From NCBI GenBank assembly GCA_963824985.1, contig CAWGRQ010000027.1, positions 1 through 64,000 on the forward strand: DNA of 64,000 bases, in the 5' to 3' direction. The DNA is from JAFNAG01 sp963824985. GTDB taxonomy: Bacteria; Acidobacteriota; UBA6911. This document shows positions 8,364-15,233 of this stretch, one piece after another; within the stretch, counting starts at the first letter, position 1; each line of letters opens with the position of its first letter. The translations under genes were made by a program, and so were the position numbers. Under the pieces are notes generated by a model. It ran no database searches and was not told where the DNA came from. It saw only the letters and a list, made by a program, of their open reading frames with translations.

Positions 8364-8782
8364 ATATCGGTCAGCAGCTTGTCGAGTTTTTCGCCAACGG
8401 TAGCTGACCAGGAACCGAGAAGCTGTGGGTCCGGTATCCGAGCTGTTGAACCATAGGGAAGAGACGCGTGGAGCTTGAGATCGACTCGTACCCAGCGCCG
8501 CTGAGTCTTCGGAATGCGTACTCTCCTCCCAAGCATCTCCGTGATAACGTCTTCCTCGCAAGTGTGTCCGCGAGCGGCGTTGACTGAACTCCAGCGGAAG
8601 GCGATCTCGGCTGAGACGCCAAAGGGTTCCGTGCTCTTCCGCTCACCTCGACAGGCGTAGACTTGCCAGTTCCGGTCCATGCTCTCAATGTCGACAGTCT
8701 CGCTCGGGCTTTCAACCCCGACAAGCAGCCCGGCGGCACGAAGTGCATCTTGCAGTTGATCGCAAAACTCATCGTAGCGCAT
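8303..8782 (-). CDS. Uncharacterised third protein of the AbiE operon
   Basis: A 159-residue soluble protein with no family I recognise. It has a Trp/Arg-rich centre (about residues 60-110), a helical C-terminus (LDKLLTDIQERQGQIVAV) and no signal peptide or membrane segment. It starts 21 bp behind the abiEii stop on the same strand, so it is most likely part of that operon and could be a modulator of the toxin or a partner of its WYL-like domain. The last 19 codons recur at 3364-3421 as a remnant truncated by the IS21 insertion. Confidence 0.7.
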   Translation of the reverse strand: MRYDEFCDQLQDALRAAGLLVGVESPSETVDIESMDRNWQVYACRGERKSTEPFGVSAEIAFRWSSVNAARGHTCEEDVITEMLGRRVRIPKTQRRWVRVDLKLHASLPYGSTARIPDPQLLGSWSATVGEKLDKLLTDIQERQGQIVAVTGCPFGTLA

Positions 8783-8803
8783 GTGATTCCCCTTTGGAGT
8801 CGT

Positions 8804-10255
8804 TCAGTATCTGGTCGTGACATAGGATCCAATGCGACTCGAACAGAGGTAGCCGCTCTTGGTTTTGTGCGCCCTCAACGTCGAATCATACTTCGAATGC
8901 TCGAATCTCTTACCGCAGGAGACGCATTGGAAAACGTATCGGAGCTGTCCAGAGCCGCGTACAGAAGACATGCTTGGTCTTGAGGTTCGGCTTAGCCTCA
9001 CAGAAGAAGTCGACGTTCGCCCCGCTCGAGAAATCTCCGGCACGTGTAAAGGGGCGGCGAGGCTGAGTTCCACTTCGTATCGCGGCCTGAATGGCTGGCT
9101 GGTCGCGCGCGCTCCTAGGATTCGATCCACACGATATGATCGATCCTGACCGTTGTCGCTACGAACGGCATAAAGAAGAATGTCCCCTGCCATGGTGCGC
9201 CGCAGCGAATACGGTTCAATAATCCTGGAACCAACTCTGCCCTGCTCGTCGCGGTAATCAAGATCCATGCAAAGACGGTTGGCGGCAGCAAATCGGACAA
9301 TCTCGAGAGGCGCTGCAATGCCCTCGGCGCGCCACGAATGTGCCATTGTCGGCACACGCCACGAAGTGTCAATGTCAGCGTGGAGCGTGCCCATAGCTGG
9401 ACGGCGCGGCGCGATCTCTTCGCGTTCGAGCCATGCGAAGACCGACGGCAGCTCCTCCCAGAACGAGTCGAATGGCGGCAGTCCTGCCAGCTGGTGTGCC
9501 AGCATTTGTTCCCAATCAGCACGCAACTCAGGGTGTTGAGGGCTGGAGAGCAAACCCGCGACCGTAGGGATCGCTATACCCTTGAATTCGCATTTGGCCG
9601 CAAGCGTAGTGCGGATTGACGCTCGATTTATGTCCACGGCACGACGATAAAGGTGCACTACATCGTAGAGGTCGCGCGGCCGCTGGCGTTCCGCAAGAGC
9701 TCGCAGTTTTTCGGCAAACACCTCTTCAAAACAATACGCAAGCACTTCGATTCCACCCTCAGGTTCGTCGGAATAGGGGTGGTGGACGTGTCTGCGCTCG
9801 CCTTTGAGAACGACCCGCTCGTCATCTGTCAAGTCGAACCGGATCCGAGGCAAACTGGCCTGGCGCTGCATGGGTCCCCTGTAACCCAGTCGGCCCTGTG
9901 CCGACTTCTTGGCCCGAGGGTTTATGTACACTTCGAACAAGCGCTCATTCTCCGGTAGTTCGATGCCCGATTGGTCATGCACCCACTGCGTGATTTCCGA
10001 AAACAGCTGGCGCAGAACCGCGTCGTCCACATGGGAGCTGTCGAGCAGAGTGAAGTCGAGGTCTTCCGAAAACCGAAAAGTCTCGAAGTAGCACTTCTTC
10101 AGACATGTGCCGCCCTTAAACAGCCAAGTATCCCGAGTTCTTGGATGGGACGAAATTCCAGCCAACATCCACCCGAGAACGTAATCCTTCTCTACAACGT
10201 TTGGGTCGAGCCCAACCTCTCGGGCAAATCCGAGAATTTCTTCCTTGCCGATCAC
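8804..10255 (-). CDS. AbiEii-type nucleotidyltransferase toxin fused to WYL-like and zinc-ribbon-like domains
   Basis: The N-terminal 270 residues are an AbiEii/DUF1814 nucleotidyltransferase, the toxin of type IV toxin-antitoxin systems: the motifs LFKGGTCLKK and FRFSEDLDF (GGTxLxK and SEDLD) are both present. Residues from about 305 to 395 resemble a WYL ligand-sensing domain (LCMDLDYRDEQGRV, IIEPYSL, ILLYAV, SYRVDRI). The tail has paired cysteines (FQCVSCGKRF and later GYLCSS), like a zinc ribbon. I take the GTG at 10255 as the start: it overlaps the antitoxin stop as GTGA and gives 483 residues. Ordinary AbiEii proteins lack these extra domains. Confidence 0.85.
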   Translation of the reverse strand: MIGKEEILGFAREVGLDPNVVEKDYVLGWMLAGISSHPRTRDTWLFKGGTCLKKCYFETFRFSEDLDFTLLDSSHVDDAVLRQLFSEITQWVHDQSGIELPENERLFEVYINPRAKKSAQGRLGYRGPMQRQASLPRIRFDLTDDERVVLKGERRHVHHPYSDEPEGGIEVLAYCFEEVFAEKLRALAERQRPRDLYDVVHLYRRAVDINRASIRTTLAAKCEFKGIAIPTVAGLLSSPQHPELRADWEQMLAHQLAGLPPFDSFWEELPSVFAWLEREEIAPRRPAMGTLHADIDTSWRVPTMAHSWRAEGIAAPLEIVRFAAANRLCMDLDYRDEQGRVGSRIIEPYSLRRTMAGDILLYAVRSDNGQDRSYRVDRILGARATSQPFRPRYEVELSLAAPLHVPEISRAGRTSTSSVRLSRTSRPSMSSVRGSGQLRYVFQCVSCGKRFEHSKYDSTLRAHKTKSGYLCSSRIGSYVTTRY

Positions 10256-11064
10256 CGCACTGCCTCCTTCGAAAATCCGGCAGGCACCCACAGCCGCCAA
10301 TTGCTTACGAGCCGGTCTGCGGGAAGTTTAGGATCCAGCTTGGCGTTGCCCGCCGACAGGCGCTCCCGGCAAGCGTCGATGATCTCTTGTTCTCCTTCGA
10401 AAAATACGGAGGCCAAATAGCCGAGTCGCTTGAATACTGCCTTGTTGCCGAGCTGGTCGGCATAACGAACTAGCATCTGCGTGTCGCGATGCTGAGAGCC
10501 GTAATATGATTTGAGCACATCTATGACAGATCGGATGCCTCCACCAAGAGCCGGCGTGTCGAGCATGTCCAGAATAGTTCGCGTTGGATCTGAAACGTTA
10601 ACTCGGACGGGCCCTCTCCAGACCGGTTTGAGGCCAAACATCGCGCGCTTTCTCACGCTTCGCACGACGAATGAAGTTCCCTGAGCATCAATCCGCCGTG
10701 CTCGCGGCCGGCGAGAGGTAATGACCAAGGTTGAGCGGAACAGTTGTTCGGTAAAGCCCCAGTATTCCGCGGCACTCCAACCTCCGATGTAGCATGGAGC
10801 AAAAACCTTGTCCGCAACCACCCACGCATCTTCCACAGCGATGTCGGGGGTGGATGATTCTAGCGGAACGGGGAGAAATAGACCTCGACGTACCCGCGTC
10901 AGCCAGCCGCGCGTTGCCCATCCGGCAAGCAACCGCGTTGCTTCCTTGCGGCTGACGCCCAGCGCTTTTGCGGCATCATTGGCGGCGATAACTCCTCTGA
11001 TTTGGCGAAGGATCCTCGCCAACCGTGCGCGAGATGCGCCGCTGAGGCCACCGAACTGGTCCAT
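10252..11064 (-). CDS. AbiEi-type antitoxin, transcriptional regulator
   Basis: A 270-residue AbiEi-family antitoxin. The N-terminal winged helix (IRGVIAANDAAKALGVSRKE, about residues 22-70) binds DNA; the larger C-terminal domain (TLVITSRRPRARR, NVSDPTRTILDML) is the typical AbiEi part that neutralises the nucleotidyltransferase. The ATG is preceded by AGGA. The gene comes first and overlaps the toxin start by 4 bp, the usual order for abiE operons. AbiEi proteins repress their own promoter; a perfect inverted repeat directly upstream fits that. Confidence 0.88.
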   Translation of the reverse strand: MDQFGGLSGASRARLARILRQIRGVIAANDAAKALGVSRKEATRLLAGWATRGWLTRVRRGLFLPVPLESSTPDIAVEDAWVVADKVFAPCYIGGWSAAEYWGFTEQLFRSTLVITSRRPRARRIDAQGTSFVVRSVRKRAMFGLKPVWRGPVRVNVSDPTRTILDMLDTPALGGGIRSVIDVLKSYYGSQHRDTQMLVRYADQLGNKAVFKRLGYLASVFFEGEQEIIDACRERLSAGNAKLDPKLPADRLVSNWRLWVPAGFSKEAVR

Positions 11065-11073
11065 ATTAAATCC

Positions 11074-11114
11074 TGTGCAACGATAAGATCGTCATAGACT
11101 CACTACGTTGCACA
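11074..11114 (-). promoter_or_regulatory. Candidate AbiEi operator
   Basis: TGTGCAACG at 11074-11082 and CGTTGCACA at 11106-11114 form a perfect 9-bp inverted repeat with a 23-bp spacer, 10 to 50 bp upstream of the antitoxin ATG. AbiEi antitoxins are known to bind inverted repeats in their own promoter. No strong -10 box was recognised. Confidence 0.55.
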
Positions 11115-11653
11115 TGATATACCACGAGTGACCGAAATGTAACGGTTTTATTTCTCACGCTGTGATTTCTACCCTGCAGAACTCCGTCACTCGGCATTCT
11201 CTGAAGTGCTTTCCTAACAACAAATTATCATGCCTTCATGAAGACGCGAATCCTGGTGCCACTTTAGACCGTGGGGTTGTGTTTGCCAAGGTGGTCGAAA
11301 AACGGCGTCTACCCGTCTTTGTGAGTTTCCGTTATGTATTTTGATAACAATGACTTGTGGATTGGTAGCGACGGGTGGAATCGAACCACCGACCTTGGGG
11401 TTATGAATCCCTAAAGTGCCTGAACTCAACAACATACCAAACAAAAAAAACCAATAAAAACGCGGATTCCTTGAAGTTGCTTTAGGTCCGTTTGTGCGGC
11501 TTTCTGCAACAGAACAGCCCCACAAAAGCCCCACTGGCTTCTCCTGGGCAAACTGTGCCAAGAGCAGGCGGGGTGGATCCGCGAGCGCACCGTGACCGCT
11601 GATTCGGTAGCGGACCGCTCCGCTCGTGGCCCATTTTAACTCAAGGAGACGCT
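11115..11653. other. Non-coding stretch around the left island boundary
   Basis: No gene is supported here. It contains the partial tRNA-Met copy (11363-11411) and, at 11517-11535, the motif GCCCCACAAAAGCCCCACT, which recurs with two changes at 22729-22747. A reading frame crossing the tRNA fragment on the minus strand is not credible as a protein. Confidence 0.6.
11363..11411 (-). repeat. Partial tRNA-Met (3' half), putative attachment site
   Basis: It matches the tRNA-Met gene from the anticodon loop to the CCA end without a mismatch and lacks the D arm and 5' acceptor strand, so it is not a functional tRNA. The flanks also show a weak match (AATGACTT before TGG). Confidence 0.85.
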
Positions 11654-12460
11654 ATGGCACACATCTTTACTCTCACGAATGCAAAAGGCGGCTGCGGAAA
11701 GACCACAGTCGCCCTCAACCTTGCTGTTTGCTTTGCCAGAGCCGGCAATCGGACACTTGCCATCGACCTGGATCAGCAGGGAAACCTGAGCGCCGGCCTC
11801 GGCGTCGATCTCAACAAGCTGAAGTCGACGGCCCATCGCCTGTTGATCAACGAGGTGCCGGAGATCCGCCGCTACCTCGTTGAGATTCGTCCTCAGCTCC
11901 ATCTTCTGCCCAATTCCATCGACATCGAAGCCGATGACCTGCTGGAGGCGAAGAAAGTCAACCGGGAACTTCTGCTCCGCCGGCAGCTGAAGCCGGTCCT
12001 TGCCGATTTCGATGTCGTCATCATCGACACCCCGCCGGCCATGCGGGCCGCCACCGTCAACGCGCTGGTCGTCGCCGACTCGGTCATCATCCCGATCGAT
12101 TCCAGCTCGTTTGCCCTGCTCGGCATGAACCAGCTCCTCAAGACCATTGCCGCGATCAGCGAGACCCACAATCCTTCCCTGAAAATCAACGTTCTGACCA
12201 CGATGTTCAACAAGCGGCAGAACCTCGACAAGATCATCCGGCAGCAGGTCGAGGAATTCTTCGGTCCCAGCCTGGTCCTGGAATCGGTCATTCATCGTTA
12301 CGTCGGCGTCGCCGAAGCCACCGCCATGAGGAGAGGCGTCGTGGAGAGTTCCACGACGAGTTCCGCCACCTTCGACTTCATGAAACTGTTCAACGAACTC
12401 AAACGGGAAATGAGCCATGAACAAAAGAGACAGGCAGCAGTTGAGAGCATCCATCGCTAG
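11654..12460 (+). CDS. parA: ParA-family partition ATPase
   Basis: A 268-residue deviant Walker ATPase. The P-loop KGGCGKTTVALNLA (residues 11-24) contains the signature Lys, DLDQQGNLSAGL is the A' box, and VVIIDTPPAMR is the Walker B. AAGGAG lies 8 bp before the ATG. ParA proteins move plasmids or chromosomal origins along the nucleoid, usually with ParB and parS. No parB follows; instead the next gene carries many palindromes that could act as the DNA site. The end of the gene overlaps the next start (12417). Confidence 0.92.
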   Translation: MAHIFTLTNAKGGCGKTTVALNLAVCFARAGNRTLAIDLDQQGNLSAGLGVDLNKLKSTAHRLLINEVPEIRRYLVEIRPQLHLLPNSIDIEADDLLEAKKVNRELLLRRQLKPVLADFDVVIIDTPPAMRAATVNALVVADSVIIPIDSSSFALLGMNQLLKTIAAISETHNPSLKINVLTTMFNKRQNLDKIIRQQVEEFFGPSLVLESVIHRYVGVAEATAMRRGVVESSTTSSATFDFMKLFNELKREMSHEQKRQAAVESIHR

Positions 12461-13656
12461 AGATCTCATCCAGGGCCAGGGCGAGCATACCGCTACGAGA
12501 GAACTGCTCAAGCAATATGCCCCGCTCGAGGGCGTCATCACCACGCCGGCGGACGGCACGTCGCGGCGGCCGAAGCCCTCTCCACCTGTGGAAAAAACCC
12601 TGGCACACAATGCCACGGTGGCACCAAAGCAGCGATTCACCATGGCACGCTGCCACGGAGGCACCGCCCGCCACCGTGGCACCAGATGCCACCATGGCAC
12701 GGCTTGCCGTGGTCAAAGGCGAGTTGCGGGTACCGAATACGATCAATTTCAGCCTGTTTCCGACACTCGATCCGTTCGCAAAAGCCGTCTATTACCAGCT
12801 GTTTCTTCTCTCCCACGGCTTCCGGCGTGACACGTGCGTTGTCGGCCTGGCAAAGTTGGCAAAATCAGTCCTCATGTCGCAGAGAAAGGTCCAGGACACA
12901 ATACTTTACCTGGAAAAGAGAGGATTGATCCGGCGACTGCGCGCGATCCTCGGCGGACCCTCAAAAGGGAATGTCTACCAGGTGCCGATGCCATCCGCAG
13001 AGACGGCGCCCGGCTCCACGGTGGCAAATGACACCACGGTGGCAGATAGTGCCACCTTGGAGTCATGTGCCACCGTAGCACCCGGAGCCTGCGTGGCGCC
13101 ACATGCCACCAATAAAGATGATGATGATTATAAAAAACAATCATCATCAAATGGCGCTGGAAACCATATCGGCGCGATCACCTGCGCGGAAAACCACAGC
13201 CGCGCGGCTGCGCCGCGAGAAAAACACGGGATCTCGAACTACGATTTTGCGGCTGTCCGGGCCACCTACGAAAAGGTGACGGGAAATCGGTGGAGCCAGT
13301 CCGATTCCGAAGCTTACACGGAACACGGTCTCGACCAGGTTCCTGTCGAAAAAATAATTTCAGCTCTGGAAGCCGTCAGCCAGCGATCCCCCGTCAAAAT
13401 CAACAGCTTCAAATATTTCGTCAAAGAAATCAATGCGCTCCCCGATCCCCGCAATCGGGCCCGGCAAAAGAAGCAGCTTGGAAACATCGTGCGTAGAATT
13501 CGAGATAATTCCGTGGGTCGAGCGGATTACACGGAGATCGATTTCCGCGAGGACGTAAAGTGCGCCTGTGCACACGAGGCGGTTGCCTTCGACAACGATA
13601 TCTATGACGAATTGGTCGGGCGTCGCTCATCCGCCGATGTTTGCGCCAAATTGTGA
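12417..13656 (+). CDS. Plasmid replication-like HTH protein, one apparent +1 frameshift
   Basis: Two frames together make one protein. The first (from ATG 12417, inside the end of parA) runs to about 12647; the second carries the rest to 13656. Total length is a multiple of three plus one, and removing one base near GCACGCTGCC joins them smoothly. The core (LFPTLDPFAKAVYYQLFLLS, then SQRKVQDTILYLEKRGLIRR) is a winged helix of the kind seen in replication initiators; a second helical domain with DPRNRARQKKQLGNI follows near the end. Ala-Thr-Val-Ala repeats on both sides of the core come from DNA palindromes. An uninterrupted start at 12517 or 12694 is the alternative. Confidence 0.7.
12611..13109. 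repeat. Cluster of TGCCAC-N-GTGGCA palindromes inside the HTH gene
   Basis: Full or near-full copies at 12611-12623, 12670-12681, 12687-12699, 13016-13026, 13033-13044 and 13068-13080, plus half-sites (for example 12641-12650, 13049-13061, 13104-13109). They lie in two groups on either side of the conserved HTH core. The spacing is irregular. The clustering next to parA suggests iterons or a centromere-like site. Confidence 0.6.
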
Positions 13657-13767
13657 CCGCCAAGCCAAAGCGCCCAAGGGGAGATAGATCACCAGGATGC
13701 CCGACGTTCAGCTTTTTTACCGATCAATCCTCGATCTCCCCTGGACAAAATTCGGGACTGTTCCTAG

Positions 13768-14019
13768 GTGGCTCGCAGCCCGGCGGGAGTCACCTGCAAG
13801 CCGACCAAGTCCGGCGTGTCGTTCACGCGGAAGGGAGCGTGGGAGTTCGACCCGATGTGGGGCTCCTGCTGGGTGATGCTAGGCAGAGACCGTCGGCTCA
13901 GAGGTGTCATCAAGATCAAGGATGGAGACTCGAGCAATTTCATAGCAGAGCGATCGCTCGAGCCGAACGATCCGATTCCGGATTTCCCGAGCTGCCGGGA
14001 TATATGGCGAAAGCATTGA
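13768..14019 (+). CDS. Small hypothetical protein (possible remnant)
   Basis: An 83-residue frame starting at GTG 13768 directly behind an in-frame stop, without a clear ribosome binding site. The middle (MWGSCWVMLGRDRRLRGVIK, then DGDSSNFIAERS) looks like real protein: Trp and Gly rich with alternating hydrophobic residues. I do not recognise the family. It may be the surviving C-terminal part of a longer gene of the island. Confidence 0.35.
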   Translation: MARSPAGVTCKPTKSGVSFTRKGAWEFDPMWGSCWVMLGRDRRLRGVIKIKDGDSSNFIAERSLEPNDPIPDFPSCRDIWRKH

Positions 14020-14275
14020 TAGGTCAAGGAGACCAGATTGCCTTCACACCTAAATGCCGCTCAGGACAGCCGCCACATCCGTAGAATTGACGAAATTCTC
14101 TGGAGCCGAATTATCCCGACATCAGTGAATTATTTAGGCCTGCCTTCCTCCTCTTCATCCTCGAACCAGGATTCGAGCGACTTCGCTTCAGGGAGCGGAA
14201 GGGGTAGCGGATCCAAATTTCCGAGTTCAGCGACGCTGCCGATCCATTGGTCCAATGCCATCTAAAACGGAAGAA

Positions 14276-14614
14276 TTATGCCGCTGGGGCAGACTTCCGA
14301 GGAAAGAGGAGGCGGACCACATCAGAGTTGGAAGTGCCGAGAGCGAGCAGCGTCCGCACAAGAAGATCCAGCGATACGGACCGTTCACCGGCCTCCATCT
14401 TTGCAACCCGTGATTGGCTTGATTTGATCGCCTTAGCCACGTCCGCCTGGGTCATTTGGCGCTTCACTCTTTGATTGCGAAGGCTTTCCGCAAGCCGCAG
14501 CTTGATCTCAATGAAAGATTCCTCCTGATCGGACAGGCCGAGAAACTCTCTCGTGCTGCCGACTTTCCATCCTTTGGCCTCCAGGCGCTTTCGCTTCTTG
14601 CTATGCATCGTCAT
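14276..14614 (-). CDS. higA: HigA-type antitoxin with XRE helix-turn-helix
   Basis: About 112 residues. The C-terminal half is a Cro/XRE HTH (MTQADVAKAIKSSQSRVAKM) followed by a dimerisation helix; the N-terminal part (KGWKVGSTREFLGLSDQEES) is the short arm found in HigA/RelB-like antitoxins of this order. Two in-frame ATGs lie at 14614 and 14608, both overlapping the toxin stop (14601). Toxin-before-antitoxin order is the rule in higBA systems. It should bind the palindrome upstream of the toxin gene. Confidence 0.85.
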   Translation of the reverse strand: MTMHSKKRKRLEAKGWKVGSTREFLGLSDQEESFIEIKLRLAESLRNQRVKRQMTQADVAKAIKSSQSRVAKMEAGERSVSLDLLVRTLLALGTSNSDVVRLLFPRKSAPAA

Positions 14615-14951
14615 ACTCCTGCAGCCTCTTCCTCGATCGGGCAATCACCGATTTCGGCGTTGTTCGTGATTTCTTGCCGAATACGTCCACGATGACAATG
14701 GCGTCGGGATCAACGCGGTAGATTATGCGCCAGGTCGCATTGACGTCGACGATCCTCAATTCGTGACAACGTTCGCCGATAGCCGGCATCTGCCTCGAGT
14801 GAGGCATTTCAAGCCTCTCGCCATTCTGCAATTTTCTGAGCAGAAATCCTGTCTCAAGCCTTGCCTCCGCAGAAAACGGAGGGGATTTCACTTCGGCATG
14901 CATCCATACAAGAGGCTTGTCGTTTGGAATCACGGCTCGATGATATGTCAT
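14601..14951 (-). CDS. higB: HigB/RelE-family toxin (phage Gp49-like)
   Basis: The core (KPLVWMHAEVKSPPFS, HELRIVDVNATWRIIYRVD, IVIVDVFGKKSRTTPKSVI) matches the RelE/Gp49-like family, ribosome-dependent or free mRNA interferases. Start choice is uncertain: ATG at 14951 is used here, but GTG at 14933 would put the conserved KPLVW segment close to the N-terminus and leave the palindrome at 14944-14961 fully upstream. The stop overlaps the antitoxin start, so the pair is co-translated. Confidence 0.85.
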   Translation of the reverse strand: MTYHRAVIPNDKPLVWMHAEVKSPPFSAEARLETGFLLRKLQNGERLEMPHSRQMPAIGERCHELRIVDVNATWRIIYRVDPDAIVIVDVFGKKSRTTPKSVIARSRKRLQEYDDA

Positions 14952-14961
14952 ATTTGACATA
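14944..14961. promoter_or_regulatory. Candidate HigA operator palindrome
   Basis: TATGTCA and TGACATA around a 4-bp centre form a perfect inverted repeat over the possible start codons of higB. Autorepression through such a site is normal for higBA operons. Its position argues for the downstream GTG start of the toxin. Confidence 0.5.
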
Positions 14962-15233
14962 AAAAGCAAGGATCATTTCCTTGCGACCCAGAGCAAGCCG
15001 CGACGCGGCAGCCTCGCCTTGACGCGCTTGCCAAACGCGAAGAGGAGGCGACGCAAGAGGGGCCAACATCTCACTTAATCAGACTGTGCGTTTATGGAGA
15101 TTCTATGAATTCAGAGGATTATCGTGACTCAATTTCCAAAATAGGTAATTTGGTTACACGTTTGGAACATGGGATTTTCGTATGACCGCTGCGGACTCGG
15201 ACCTCTATGGAGGCCGAGGATGGTCAATCGCAT

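Noticed and set aside
11214..11561. A 115-codon minus-strand frame across the left island end
   Set aside because: Its middle is a translation of the tRNA-Met fragment, a common false gene.
12611..13109. CRISPR array
   Set aside because: The palindromes are short, irregularly spaced and inside a gene; there are no equal-length spacers and no cas genes.
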